Positions 29,862-38,948 of a DNA stretch of 64,000 nucleotides are shown here, one piece after another. Positions within the stretch are counted from its first letter, which is position 1; the number at the start of each line of letters is the position of its first letter. The position numbers and the translations under genes were made by a program. The notes under the pieces are model-generated. The model worked only from the letters and a program-made list of their open reading frames with translations, searched no databases and was not told where the DNA came from. Source of the DNA: Halomonas ventosae (GTDB lineage Bacteria; Pseudomonadota; Gammaproteobacteria; Pseudomonadales; Halomonadaceae); the NCBI RefSeq assembly GCF_004363555.1, contig NZ_SNZJ01000013.1, forward strand, positions 1 to 64,000. The letters run 5' to 3'.

Positions 29862-30659
29862 TCAGGAGGCGTCATCCGGCGCGGTACCGCCGGTGCGTGC
29901 CTGGGCGGCGGGCGAGGCCTTCATGTGCTTGAAGGCCTCCATGATGTCCATGGGCAGCGGGAAGACGATGGTGGAGGCGTTCTTGTTGCTCATGTCGCTC
30001 ATGGTCTGCAGGTAGCGCAGCTGCAGCGCGGCGGAGTTCTCGGCCATCACGTTGGCCGCCTCCACCAGCTTCCTGGAGGCCTGCAGCTCGCCCTCGGCAT
30101 GGATCACCTTGGCGCGCCGCTCGCGCTCGGCCTCGGCCTGGCGGGCGATGGCACGGATCATGCTCTCGTCGAGGTCGACGTGCTTGATCTCCACGTTGGC
30201 CACCTTGATGCCCCAGCTCTCGGCGGAGCTGTCGATGATCTCCTGGATGTCGTCATTGAGCTTGTCGCGCTCGGAGAGCATCTCGTCGAGGTCATGCTTG
30301 CCGAGCACCGAGCGCAGCGTGGTCTGGGCCAGCTGGCTGGTGGCATTGACGAAGTTCTCCACCTGGATGATCGCCTTCTCCGGGTCCACCACCCGGAAGT
30401 AGAGCACCGCATTGACCTTGACGGTGACGTTGTCCTGGGAGATGACGTCCTGTTCCGGGACGTCCATGGTGATCACCCGCAGATCGACCACCTCCATCTT
30501 CTGGATGCCGGGAATGATGATCAAAAGGCCCGGCCCCTTGACCGCCTGGAAGCGGCCGAGGAAAAACACCACCCCTCGCTTGTACTCGGGCAGGATGCGG
30601 ATCGAGGCCGCCAGCAACATGATCAGCAGGACGACCGGAACGAGATAGGAAATCAACAT
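29862..30659 (-). CDS. Slipin (stomatin-like SPFH protein)
   Basis: Slipins are membrane-anchored SPFH proteins that organise membrane domains and are often paired with NfeD proteases. The 265-residue product has an N-terminal hydrophobic hairpin (residues 3-22), then [13 protein letters not shown] and [12 protein letters not shown]. The SPFH domain includes [18 protein letters not shown] and SELDEM-like [15 protein letters not shown] coiled-coil region [20 protein letters not shown] follows. It lies 64 bases after the NfeD gene on the same strand, the classic operon. Confidence 0.93.
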   Translation of the reverse strand: MLISYLVPVVLLIMLLAASIRILPEYKRGVVFFLGRFQAVKGPGLLIIIPGIQKMEVVDLRVITMDVPEQDVISQDNVTVKVNAVLYFRVVDPEKAIIQVENFVNATSQLAQTTLRSVLGKHDLDEMLSERDKLNDDIQEIIDSSAESWGIKVANVEIKHVDLDESMIRAIARQAEAERERRAKVIHAEGELQASRKLVEAANVMAENSAALQLRYLQTMSDMSNKNASTIVFPLPMDIMEAFKHMKASPAAQARTGGTAPDDAS

Positions 30660-30723
30660 GGCTTGCTCTCCTTCGATGTGTCCGGCGACGGCAGGCGCCG
30701 GCGCCGGGAAACGTGCCGGGGCC

Positions 30724-32235
30724 TCAGGACGCGGCGTCGAGCGGCTCCACCTCCAGGGTCAGGCCATCGACGGCCGTCACGCGCACCGCCTGCCCCCGGC
30801 TCAGCGGCCGGGTACTTCGGGCATTCCAGCGCTCCCCCATCAGCCGCACATGGCCCTGTCCCGCGAAATCCTCGAGCGCACTGGCTTCGCTTCCGACGAG
30901 CTCCTCCTGGCCGGTACGCGGCGTACGTCGCCGCAGCCCGATAAAGCGGGTCATCACCCACAGCATCAGGCCCGCCGCCAGCAGGGCAATGCCGCCGATC
31001 ATCGGCAGCGAGATATTCAGGTTGTCCGCGTCCATCAGCATCACCGATCCGATCACGAAGGCGACGATGCCGCCTATCCCGAGAATGCCGAAACTGGGCA
31101 TCAGTGCCTCGCCCACGATCAGCCCCAGCCCCACCAGGATCAGCGCCAGGCCGGCGTAGTTGACCGGCAGCACCTGGAAGGCAAACAGTGCCAGCAGCAG
31201 CGAGATGATGCCGATGGTCCCCGGCACCAGGCTGCCCGGGTTGGACAGCTCGAAGATCAGCCCATAGAAGCCGATGATCATCAGGAAGTAGGCGACGTTG
31301 GGATTGGTGATCACGGCCAGCAGCCTGGTGCGCCAGTCCGGATCGAAGCGCTCGACGACCAGATCGGCCGTGGCCAGGGTGCGCTCGCCGTCCTCCATCA
31401 CCACCGTGCGCCCGTCGATCTGGGTCAGCAGGTCGCCCAGGTCGGTGGCCACCACGTCGGTGACGTTCTGCTCCAGGGCCTCCCGGGCAGTGAGGTTGAC
31501 CGCCTCGCGCACGGCCTGCTCCGCCCAGTCGGCATTACGGCCATGGCGTTCGGCGAGCGAGCGGATATAGGCCACCGCGTCCTCCAGCACCTTGCGCTCC
31601 ATGGCCGTCTCGCCACGCCGTCGGTCGTCGCCGCCCTCCTCGCTGGCCTCTCCTTCGCCGCCGGCCGCTGCGTCATCGGCATCGGCCCCGTTGCCGGAAT
31701 CATCCTCGCTCCCGGTTGCCGGCGCGTCGCTCTCCTCGGCCTCCTGTGCCCGGGCGCCGCCCTCTCCCCCATCGTCGTCATCGCCGAGTCCCGGCAGGCC
31801 ACCGCCGCCGATCTGCACCGGGGTCGCCGAGCCGAGGTGGGTGGCTGGCGCCATGGCCGCCACATGGCTGGCATAGAGCAGATAGGTCCCCGCGCTGGCC
31901 GCCCGGGCCCCCGCCGGCGAGACATAGATGGCCACCGGCACGCTGGAGGTGAGCATGGCGCGGATCATCGAGCGCATCGAGGCATCGAGCCCGCCGGGGG
32001 TGTCCATCTCCACCACCACCAGCTCGGCATCACGCTCCTCGGCGAGCTCCAGGCCACGCAGGAAATAGTCGCTGATGGCCGGCCCGATGGCATCGTCGAC
32101 CGTCATCACCAGGGCGGTACGCTCGTCCTGCTGTGCCTGGACCTGCCAGGCCAGCAGCGCGCCGAGCGCCAGACACAGCAGGCTTGCCAGCATCAGGATG
32201 CGACCGGCCATGCCCCTGCGATCTGGATTCGTCAT
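30724..32235 (-). CDS. NfeD-type membrane-bound serine protease
   Basis: The 503-residue protein combines an N-terminal ClpP-class protease domain, four or so central membrane segments and a C-terminal NfeD OB-fold (about residues 430-503). A signal anchor ([18 protein letters not shown]) leads. The protease domain shows [33 protein letters not shown] with the likely nucleophile serine, and [18 protein letters not shown] long acidic Asp/Glu/Ala insert (about residues 140-210) interrupts the protease domain before [13 protein letters not shown], which should hold the catalytic lysine. The partner slipin is next. An alternative start is the ATG at 32211. Confidence 0.92.
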   Translation of the reverse strand: MTNPDRRGMAGRILMLASLLCLALGALLAWQVQAQQDERTALVMTVDDAIGPAISDYFLRGLELAEERDAELVVVEMDTPGGLDASMRSMIRAMLTSSVPVAIYVSPAGARAASAGTYLLYASHVAAMAPATHLGSATPVQIGGGGLPGLGDDDDGGEGGARAQEAEESDAPATGSEDDSGNGADADDAAAGGEGEASEEGGDDRRRGETAMERKVLEDAVAYIRSLAERHGRNADWAEQAVREAVNLTAREALEQNVTDVVATDLGDLLTQIDGRTVVMEDGERTLATADLVVERFDPDWRTRLLAVITNPNVAYFLMIIGFYGLIFELSNPGSLVPGTIGIISLLLALFAFQVLPVNYAGLALILVGLGLIVGEALMPSFGILGIGGIVAFVIGSVMLMDADNLNISLPMIGGIALLAAGLMLWVMTRFIGLRRRTPRTGQEELVGSEASALEDFAGQGHVRLMGERWNARSTRPLSRGQAVRVTAVDGLTLEVEPLDAAS

Positions 32236-32382
32236 CTCGTGCCCGCCCTTCAGTGCCTGTCCTTGAGAACCTCGTCGGGGAACAGTGGTTCAGTCATTGC
32301 CGATATCAGCGTAGGCAGTGGGCCCATGGGCGGCAACAGCCTGCCTGCCTCGAAGGGAAGGAGATGCCCTCCTTGCAGGCCG

Positions 32383-32408
32383 CCGGGCCCGCCAGCCGGC
32401 GGGCCCGG
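32383..32408 (-). terminator. Hairpin downstream of the cytochrome c gene
   Basis: A perfect 11-bp GC-rich stem (32383-32393 with 32398-32408) with loop AGCC lies 63 bases beyond the cytochrome stop on the minus strand. No T-run follows. Confidence 0.45.
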
Positions 32409-32470
32409 AGGATGGCAGGGGGCTAATGGAAGAGAGAAGAGGAGAGCGCCTTCAGCGCCGCAGGCCGGAC

Positions 32471-33154
32471 TCAGAGGTCATGCGGCTCTCCGGCGACGCG
32501 CTTCTGCACCTCCACCATGTAGGCCGCCAGGGAGGTCAGTTCCTCGCTGCCCCACTCGAGCGGCTCGGCCGCCATCGGCGCCACCATGCAGATCTGCACC
32601 ATCTCGTCGGCGTGCACTTCCGACATCCCGAACTGGTTGGCGGCCATCGCCACCCGATGGGGGAAGGGCCGTTCGAACGTCTCGCTATAGCCCATGTCCT
32701 GACCGTCACTGCCGTGGCAGCTCGCGCAGGCAAGGCCATTGCTGCTCAAGGAGGTGTCGTAATAGAGTTCCTCGCCGCGGGCCAGCATCTCCTGGGGATT
32801 GTCGCCGGTCTCGCTATAGGCCGGCGAATACCCCTCGGGCCTTGCCACCGCGGCGCTGTCGCCGCCCTCGGCTTCGCCTTCTGCCTCGCCTTCCGCTTGA
32901 CCTTCTGCCTCGGCCTCGCCCTGGGCGTCGGCCTCGGCTTCGCCCTGCGCCTCGGCGGCCCCCTCTGCGTGGTTGCTGGCCATCATCAGGGACGAACTGG
33001 AGGGCGAGGCAAGGTCGGCCACGGCCGCGTCATCGCCTGCGGAGGCGTGAAGGACGGCACCCCCCGCCACCAGGGCGAGCAGCGGGGCCGTGTAGGCCAG
33101 TTGCCGATTCAGGCGGCCCAGGAGCTTGCGGCGTTTATCGTCGTGCTGTGACAT
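32471..33154 (-). CDS. Exported mono-haem cytochrome c with Glu/Ala/Gly repeat spacer
   Basis: The 227-residue product has four parts. The N-terminus (1-40) is basic then hydrophobic, with the block KRRKLLGRLNRQLAYTAP, and ends at an AxA cleavage site near residue 39. A repeat-rich spacer (about 62-97) is made of AEGE and AEAQGE units. The haem site CASCH is at 143-147. The C-terminal helices contain Met190 and Met193, which could be the axial ligand. The first 40 residues align without gaps to the exported protein at 43643-43948 (26 identities by my count). The ATG at 33154 follows AAGGTGA. A candidate ECF promoter is 80 bases upstream. Confidence 0.88.
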   Translation of the reverse strand: MSQHDDKRRKLLGRLNRQLAYTAPLLALVAGGAVLHASAGDDAAVADLASPSSSSLMMASNHAEGAAEAQGEAEADAQGEAEAEGQAEGEAEGEAEGGDSAAVARPEGYSPAYSETGDNPQEMLARGEELYYDTSLSSNGLACASCHGSDGQDMGYSETFERPFPHRVAMAANQFGMSEVHADEMVQICMVAPMAAEPLEWGSEELTSLAAYMVEVQKRVAGEPHDL

Positions 33155-33233
33155 ATTGTTCACCTTCGCGTGTGTCCATCCAGGAGAGTTCCGGAGCCTT
33201 CGCTCCCCCGTGTCGCAACAACGGTTCCCCTAT

Positions 33234-33260
33234 GTCGATGACGGTGCCCCAGGCTTACAG
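33234..33260 (-). promoter_or_regulatory. Candidate ECF promoter of the cytochrome c gene
   Basis: On the minus strand CTGTAAGC (33260-33253), 15 bases, then CGAC (33237-33234) match the pattern found before the ECF sigma gene. One base of the -35 element differs (final C). The ATG is 80 bases downstream of the -10. Confidence 0.6.
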
Positions 33261-33306
33261 ACCGCCGAGATGCAACAGGCCATCGGGGAGCTCACCATCA
33301 CCCCGC

Positions 33307-33334
33307 CTGTAAGGAACGCCTTGCATCGCACGAC
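33307..33334 (+). promoter_or_regulatory. Candidate ECF promoter of the APH kinase-ynjBCD genes
   Basis: CTGTAAGG at 33307-33314, a 16-base spacer and CGAC at 33331-33334 match the window's ECF pattern, with one extra spacer base. The kinase ATG lies 41 bases after the -10. The site is back to back with the cytochrome promoter at 33234-33260. Confidence 0.6.
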
Positions 33335-33374
33335 CCTCCATCATCGACTGCAACCACATCACCCGAGGAGCGTC

Positions 33375-34463
33375 ATGCCGGATATCGCCGTTCGCCCCGC
33401 GTCGCCACAGGCCCGACCGGATCTCTGCCATCCCCTGGCCCTCGCCCTGCGCCACACCGGTCATGACGCGGACATTCAGGCCATGCACCCGATGGCCGAT
33501 ACGGGCCTGGCCCATCACCATGTGTGGCTCAAGCGGGAACAGATCGACTGGGTGGCGCGATTACCCAAGCAGAGCCAGATGCGACTCGACCCCGCCGCCA
33601 ACCTCGCCTACCAGGCGGCCTGCTTCGAGCGCGCCAGCCAGGGCGGCCATGCCCCCTCCCTGCACGGCATCCTCCCGCCCGGCCCGTCGCTGCCGCGCGG
33701 CGGGCTGCTGGTCAGTGCCATCCGGGGGCGCCCGGCGAAGCTCCCGGATGACCTGCCCGACATCGCCGAGGCGCTGGCCAGCTTCCATGCGCTGGATGTG
33801 CCCGATGCCGAGGCGCGCCCGCCATTGCGGTCACCCGCCGACCCCTGGACGGCGATGCTCGAGGAGATCAGGGACCAGGCGCGCTTCCTCGACCAGGCCG
33901 GGCTGGAGGCGGACGTCCGAGCGCTGATCGAGGCCGAGCTGGCCGCCCTGCCGGAACGCCTGCCTCCCGGGCCTGGCGCCGAGCCGCGATTGATCAGCTT
34001 CGATGCCCATCCCGGCAACTTCCTGATCACCGAGTCAGGACGCGCGGTGCTGGTGGACCTGGAGAAGTGCCGCTACGGCCTGGTGGGCTTCGACCTGGCC
34101 CACGCCAGCCTCTACACCTCCACCACCTGGGACCTGCAGAGTCGCACCGAACTGCGCCCCACCGAGGTGGCCGCCTTCTATCGTCACTGGATCGCCGCCA
34201 CGGGCTTCGATGGCGACACCGACACCCTGCTGGCGAGCCGGCGGGCCATGTGGCTCTGGTCGCTGACCTGGTGCGCGAAGTGGCGAGCCAGTAACCTTCG
34301 CTCCCGGGACGCCCAGGCCCGCGGCGAGGACTGGTCCGCCGAGCTGAGCGACGATGCCCTGATTGCCCACGTTCGCGACCGGGTCGACCACTACCTTTCG
34401 GTGGCCGTGATCGAGCATGTACAGCGGGAATTTCGCACCCTCGTGCAGGCGCTAAACGACTGA
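33375..34463 (+). CDS. APH/choline-kinase-fold phosphotransferase of unknown substrate
   Basis: The 362-residue protein has the kinase-like APH fold. ATP-side residues are hard to place, but the C-lobe shows the Brenner-type loop LISFDAHPGNFLI and the metal-binding VLVDLEKCRYG. Members phosphorylate aminoglycosides, choline, thiamine, homoserine or sugars. The ATG at 33375 follows GAGGAG. It lies 72 bases upstream of ynjB and behind an ECF-type promoter, so the kinase may act on what YnjBCD imports. That link is inference from position. Confidence 0.8.
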   Translation: MPDIAVRPASPQARPDLCHPLALALRHTGHDADIQAMHPMADTGLAHHHVWLKREQIDWVARLPKQSQMRLDPAANLAYQAACFERASQGGHAPSLHGILPPGPSLPRGGLLVSAIRGRPAKLPDDLPDIAEALASFHALDVPDAEARPPLRSPADPWTAMLEEIRDQARFLDQAGLEADVRALIEAELAALPERLPPGPGAEPRLISFDAHPGNFLITESGRAVLVDLEKCRYGLVGFDLAHASLYTSTTWDLQSRTELRPTEVAAFYRHWIAATGFDGDTDTLLASRRAMWLWSLTWCAKWRASNLRSRDAQARGEDWSAELSDDALIAHVRDRVDHYLSVAVIEHVQREFRTLVQALND

Positions 34464-34535
34464 GGGCGACAGCCCGATAGCGCACCACCAAGCGCACTTC
34501 ACCCCGACACAGCCAATCACCCAGAGGAACCCTAG

Positions 34536-35768
34536 ATGCCGATTCGCCTGTTGGCTGCCGCCGCGCCCGTCGCCCTGCTGCTTTCCGGCCCCGCCGCCGC
34601 GGCCCCCGATCCAACTAACTGGGAGGCCGTGCTCGACGAGGCGCGCGGCCAGACGGTCTACTGGTATGCCTGGGCCGGTGAGCAGCGCACCAACGACTAT
34701 ATCGACTGGGTCGCCGGACGGGTCGAGGCGCAGTTCGATATCGAACTCACCCACGTCAAGGTCGGCAACACCGCCGAGGCGGTTTCCCGGGTGCTGGCGG
34801 AGAAGCAGGCCGGCAACCATGACGACGGCAATGTCGACCTGGTCTGGATCAATGGCGAGAACTTCGCCACCATGAAGGCCAACGACCTGCTGTTCGGTCC
34901 CTTCGCCGAGGCACTGCCGAACTTCGCGCTCACCTACCCCGAGCACAACCCCGAAGTGGTCACCGACTTCACCCTGCCCACGGAGGGGTACGAGTCCCCC
35001 TGGGGCCGGGCACAGATCACCTTCTACTATGATAGCCATGAGCTCCGCGAGGACAGCGACGAGGTCGCGGCGCCCCCGCAGGATATTCCGGCCCTGCTGG
35101 AATGGGCCGAGGCCAACCCCGGGCGCTTCACCTACCCGAGGATCCCCGACTTCACCGGCAGCACCTTCCTCAAGCAGGCCCTGATCGCGCTGACCGATGA
35201 GGACGAGGCACTCTATGCGCCGGTCGAGGAGAGCGACTTCGCGGCCGTCACTGCCCCGCTGTGGGACTACCTGGATGCGCTCCACCCCCACCTGTGGCGC
35301 AGTGGTCGGCAGTTCCCCGCGACCGGGCCCGAGATGCGCAGCCTGATGGGCAACGGCGAACTGGCGCTAGCCTTCACCTTCACGCCCTCGGAGCCGGCGG
35401 CGGCGGTCGCCGACTTCGAACTGCCGGAAAGCACCCGCAGCTATGTGCCCCAGGGCGGCACCCTGGGCAACGTGCACTTCGTGGCCATTCCCTACAACTC
35501 GCCCCACAAGGCCGGCGCCATGGTGGTCGCCGACTTCCTGCTCTCGCCGGAGGCCCAGGCACACAAGCAGGACCTCGCCGTCTGGGGGGATCACACCGTG
35601 CTCGATGTGGCCCGCCTCGATGACGACACCCGGGCCCTGTTCGCCCTGGACGAGAGCAACCCGGCGATGCTACCCCCAGACGCCCTGCAGCAGACCCTGC
35701 CCGAGCCGCACCCCAGCTGGATGACGGCCCTGCAGGATGCCTGGCAGGCCCGCTATATCGGCAACTGA
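34536..35768 (+). CDS. ynjB: YnjB-type ABC transporter substrate-binding protein
   Basis: YnjB (COG4134) is a periplasmic binding protein of an ABC system whose substrate is not established. The 410-residue product begins with a signal peptide (LLAAAAPVALLLSGPAAAAP). It continues with the family blocks VYWYAWAGEQRTNDYIDWV, NVDLVWINGENFATMK, SPWGRAQITFYYDS and GGTLGNVHFVAIPYNSPHK. Length and gene order (B-C-D) match E. coli ynjBCD. The ATG is preceded by AGAGGAA. The next gene begins 47 bases after its stop. Confidence 0.9.
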   Translation: MPIRLLAAAAPVALLLSGPAAAAPDPTNWEAVLDEARGQTVYWYAWAGEQRTNDYIDWVAGRVEAQFDIELTHVKVGNTAEAVSRVLAEKQAGNHDDGNVDLVWINGENFATMKANDLLFGPFAEALPNFALTYPEHNPEVVTDFTLPTEGYESPWGRAQITFYYDSHELREDSDEVAAPPQDIPALLEWAEANPGRFTYPRIPDFTGSTFLKQALIALTDEDEALYAPVEESDFAAVTAPLWDYLDALHPHLWRSGRQFPATGPEMRSLMGNGELALAFTFTPSEPAAAVADFELPESTRSYVPQGGTLGNVHFVAIPYNSPHKAGAMVVADFLLSPEAQAHKQDLAVWGDHTVLDVARLDDDTRALFALDESNPAMLPPDALQQTLPEPHPSWMTALQDAWQARYIGN

Positions 35769-35814
35769 TGGCGAGGCACCGCGACCCGACCGCTCCCGCG
35801 ACGAGGCCCGCTCG

Positions 35815-37497
35815 ATGATGCTGCGCCTGGCGCCCGTGCTGCTCGTCGCGCTGCTGGTCGCCCCGATCCTTGCCGGCCTGGGCATGGCCCTGCTGCCGGC
35901 CTTCGGCTACCTGCCGGCCCTGGGCGGGGATAGCCTGACGCTCGCCCCCTGGCGGGCCCTGTTCGCCGAACCCGGCATCTGGCGCTCGGCCGCCATCAGC
36001 CTCGCCAGCGGATTGCTCGCTACCGCCATCTCGCTGGCGGTGGTCTTGCTCTACCTGGCCGCCACCACCGGCAGCCGGCTCGACCGCTGGATCCGGCGGC
36101 TGGTCTCGCCGCTGCTTTCCATTCCCCATGCCGCCGCGGCCTTCGGCCTGGCCTTCCTGATAGCCCCCTCTGGGCTGGTCGCGCGACTCGCCTCGCCAGG
36201 GCTGACCGGCTGGGAGCGTCCACCGGACCTGCTGATCGTCCAGGATCCCTGGGGGCTCTCGCTGATCGCGGGGCTGGTGATCAAGGAGATTCCCTTCCTG
36301 CTGCTGATGAGCCTGGCGGCCCTGCCCCAGCTTGACCCCGAACGGCGCGTCGCCATGGCGCGCTCGCTGGGCTACCGCCCGACCCTGGCCTGGTGGAAGG
36401 TGGTCGCGCCGTCGCTCTATCCGCTGATCCGCCTGCCGGTCTACGCGGTGGTCGCCTACGCCTCCTCGGTGGTGGATGTGGCGATGATCCTCGGCCCCAC
36501 CCTGCCGCCCACGCTTGCCGTGTCGATCCTAGGCTGGTTCAGCGACCCCGACCTCGACAAACGCTTCCTGGCCTCGGCCGGGGCGATCCTGCAGCTCGGC
36601 GTCACCGCCGCGGCGCTGGCTATCTGGTGGGGACTGGAGCGTGTCGCCAGCCGGCTGATGGGCCTCTGGATCGAACGCGGCGGACGGCGTCGGGGCGAGG
36701 CCGGCCTGCATGTCGCCGGCAAGCTGTGGATCCTGCTGGCCACGGTGATCGCCTTCGTCGGCATCGCCGGCCTGGCGATCCACTCCGTGGCCGGCTTCTG
36801 GCGCTTCCCGGACGCCCTGCCGGGAAGTTTCACCGCCGCCCACTGGGCCCGGGTCCTGCCCTCGCTTGCCGGGCCGGTCGCCTCGACGGCGCTGATCGCC
36901 CTTTGCGCGACGCTGCTCGCCATGGTCCTGGCCCTGGCGGCACTGGAAAACGAGCAGCGCAGTGGCCGACACCCCTCGCGGGCCCTGTGGCTGCTCTACC
37001 TGCCGCTGATCGTCCCGCAGATCGCCTTCCTGTTCGGCCTGGCGGTGGTGATGGAGCAGCTCGGCACCCGACCGACCCATGCGCTGGTCGCCTTCGGCCA
37101 CCTGCTGTTCGTGCTGCCCTACGTCTTCCTCTCGCTCTCCGAGGCCTACCGGCGCTTCGACCCGCGCTGGTCGCAGCTGGCGCTGACGCTGGGCGCCTCG
37201 TGCAACGGAACCTTCTGGCGAGTACGCCTGCCGATGCTGCTGGCGCCGATCCTCACCGCCCTGGCCGTGGGGCTGGCAGTCAGCATCGGCCAGTACCTGC
37301 CCACCCAGCTGCTGGGGGGAGGACGCCTGACCACCGTCACCACCGAGGCCGTCTCGCTGGCCGCCGGTGCCAATCGCCGGGTGATCGGTGTCTGGGCGTT
37401 GGTCCAGGCCTGCCTGCCACTGGCGGGTTTCATCCTCGCCGTCGGCCTGCCCAGGTTGCTATGGTCGCGGCGACGCGGCATGCAGGGAGCCCCATGA
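35815..37497 (+). CDS. ynjC: YnjC-type two-domain ABC transporter permease
   Basis: The 560-residue inner-membrane protein has two fused BPD_transp_1 permease domains, as in YnjC, ThiP and FbpB-like permeases. About twelve hydrophobic segments are visible. EAA loops are seen as AMARSLGYRPTLAWWKVVAP in the first half and LALTLGASCNGTFWRVRLP in the second. I chose the ATG at 35815 (a second ATG follows at once), with GAGG upstream. Longer reading into ynjB looks non-family. It overlaps ynjD by four bases (ATGA). Confidence 0.88.
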   Translation: MMLRLAPVLLVALLVAPILAGLGMALLPAFGYLPALGGDSLTLAPWRALFAEPGIWRSAAISLASGLLATAISLAVVLLYLAATTGSRLDRWIRRLVSPLLSIPHAAAAFGLAFLIAPSGLVARLASPGLTGWERPPDLLIVQDPWGLSLIAGLVIKEIPFLLLMSLAALPQLDPERRVAMARSLGYRPTLAWWKVVAPSLYPLIRLPVYAVVAYASSVVDVAMILGPTLPPTLAVSILGWFSDPDLDKRFLASAGAILQLGVTAAALAIWWGLERVASRLMGLWIERGGRRRGEAGLHVAGKLWILLATVIAFVGIAGLAIHSVAGFWRFPDALPGSFTAAHWARVLPSLAGPVASTALIALCATLLAMVLALAALENEQRSGRHPSRALWLLYLPLIVPQIAFLFGLAVVMEQLGTRPTHALVAFGHLLFVLPYVFLSLSEAYRRFDPRWSQLALTLGASCNGTFWRVRLPMLLAPILTALAVGLAVSIGQYLPTQLLGGGRLTTVTTEAVSLAAGANRRVIGVWALVQACLPLAGFILAVGLPRLLWSRRRGMQGAP

Positions 37498-38129
37498 ACG
37501 CCACCCATCGACTCGAACTTCATGACATCTGCATCCGGCTGGGCGACCAGGTCCTGGTGGAGCTCGAGGCCGGGATCGGCCCCGGTGAGGTCCTCACCGT
37601 CATGGGGCCCTCCGGCTCGGGCAAGTCGACCCTGCTCGCCTATCTCGCCGGCTTCCTGGCCCCCGAGTTCCGGGCCAGCGGCCAGGTACTGCTCGACGGC
37701 CACGACATCGGCGGCCTGCCGGCCGAGCGCCGCGGCATCGGCCTGCTGTTCCAGGACCCGCTGCTCTTCCCCCACCTCTCGGTGGGTGGCAACCTGCGCT
37801 TCGGCATGCCCGGGGCCAGCGCCGACAAGGCCGCACGGGTCGAGCAGGCCCTGGCAACCATCGGCCTCGCCGGCTTCGGCGACCGGGACCCGGCCACCCT
37901 CTCCGGCGGCCAGAAGGCCCGGGTGGCGCTGATGCGCCTGCTGCTGTCGGCCCCCTGTGCGGTCCTACTCGACGAACCCTTCTCGAAGCTCGACACCCAC
38001 CTGCGTCACGAGATGCGCCGGCTGGTGTTCGACCGCCTGCGCGAGGCCGGCCTCCCCAGCCTGCTGGTGACCCACGACGCCGAGGACGCCGAGGATGCCG
38101 GTGGGCGAGTGATCGAACTGTCCCACTGA
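37494..38129 (+). CDS. ynjD: YnjD-type ABC transporter ATP-binding protein
   Basis: The 211-residue ATPase has Walker A GPSGSGKSTLL (about 37-47), Q-loop LLFQDPLLFPHLSVGGNL, signature LSGGQKARVALMRLLL, Walker B AVLLDEPFSKLD and switch histidine in LLVTHDAEDAEDAGG. YnjD proteins are short, like this one. Its start overlaps the ynjC stop. Just past its stop a divergent pair of ECF-type promoters occurs, one of which points back into this gene on the minus strand. Confidence 0.9.
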   Translation: MNATHRLELHDICIRLGDQVLVELEAGIGPGEVLTVMGPSGSGKSTLLAYLAGFLAPEFRASGQVLLDGHDIGGLPAERRGIGLLFQDPLLFPHLSVGGNLRFGMPGASADKAARVEQALATIGLAGFGDRDPATLSGGQKARVALMRLLLSAPCAVLLDEPFSKLDTHLRHEMRRLVFDRLREAGLPSLLVTHDAEDAEDAGGRVIELSH

Positions 38130-38145
38130 CATCAGGCCTGACCAT

Positions 38146-38172
38146 GTCGCCTCGGTGCGGAAAGCCTTACAG
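38146..38172 (-). promoter_or_regulatory. Candidate ECF promoter facing the ynjD 3' end
   Basis: On the minus strand CTGTAAGG (38172-38165), 15 bases, then CGAC (38149-38146) is an exact match to the window's ECF pattern. It would transcribe antisense through the 3' end of ynjD. No minus-strand gene lies downstream, so it would make either an antisense RNA or no functional product. Confidence 0.45.
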
Positions 38173-38185
38173 TCGTGGCATCCCC

Positions 38186-38212
38186 CTGTAAGGCCACGAG
38201 AAGCGTCACGAT
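38186..38212 (+). promoter_or_regulatory. Candidate ECF promoter of the TIGR04283-TIGR04282 pair
   Basis: CTGTAAGG (38186-38193), 15 bases and CGAT (38209-38212) match the ECF pattern except for T as the last base. The transferase ATG lies 44 bases downstream. It is back to back with the site at 38146-38172. Confidence 0.6.
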
Positions 38213-38255
38213 CCAGATGTCACTGCATCGATCCGGCATCAGGAGGACCGTCGGC

Positions 38256-38948
38256 ATGCCGCAAACGCCGAGGCTCAGCATCATCATCCCGACCCTGGAT
38301 GAAGCGGCCACCATCGAGAAGTTGCTGACCGGTCTGACGCCATGGGAAGCCGACGGCGTCGAGATACTGGTCGTGGACGGGGGCAGCCTCGATGATACGC
38401 TGGCCCGGGCTCGCCCCCTGGCATCAACGGCGATCGTCAGCGAGCCCGGCCGGGCCCGTCAGATGAACGCCGGGGCGGGTATGGCCCGCGGACGACACTT
38501 GCTGTTCCTGCACGCCGATACGCGACTCCCGCGAGACGCTGATCGGTTGATTGCTTCGGCCCTCTCGAGTGAACACTGCTGGGGGCGCTTCGATGTCCGT
38601 CTGGAGGGGCGTCATCCGCTGCTGCCGGTCATCGCTGGCGCCATGAACCTGCGCTCGCGACTGACGGGCATCGCCACCGGCGACCAGGGGCTGTTCATGA
38701 CCCGGGAGGCCTTCGACGCCGCGGGCGGCTTTCCGGACCAGCCGCTGATGGAGGACATCGAGATGTCGCGGCGACTCAAGCGGCAATCGCCACCGGCCTG
38801 TTTGACGGAGAAGGTGACCAGCAGTGGCAGGCGCTGGGACCGACAGGGCGCCTGGACCACCATCCGCCTGATGTGGCGATTGCGCTGGCGCTACTGGCGC
38901 GGCGCGTCGGCGGATGTCCTGGCCCGGGAGTATCGCCATGTCCGCTGA
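38256..38948 (+). CDS. TIGR04283-family glycosyltransferase (rSAM/selenodomain-associated transferase 2)
   Basis: The 230-residue product is a family 2 glycosyltransferase with LSIIIPTLDEAATIEKLL, EILVVDGGSLDDT, VSEPGRARQMNAGA and the DXD-type LFLHADTRLP. The pattern matches TIGR04283 proteins, which NCBI also links to arsenosugar synthesis. Its actual acceptor is unknown. The ATG at 38256 follows AGGAGG nine bases upstream. A longer reading has no such support. The 3' end overlaps the next gene by 11 bases, and the pair TIGR04283-TIGR04282 is a conserved neighbourhood. Confidence 0.85.
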   Translation: MPQTPRLSIIIPTLDEAATIEKLLTGLTPWEADGVEILVVDGGSLDDTLARARPLASTAIVSEPGRARQMNAGAGMARGRHLLFLHADTRLPRDADRLIASALSSEHCWGRFDVRLEGRHPLLPVIAGAMNLRSRLTGIATGDQGLFMTREAFDAAGGFPDQPLMEDIEMSRRLKRQSPPACLTEKVTSSGRRWDRQGAWTTIRLMWRLRWRYWRGASADVLAREYRHVR

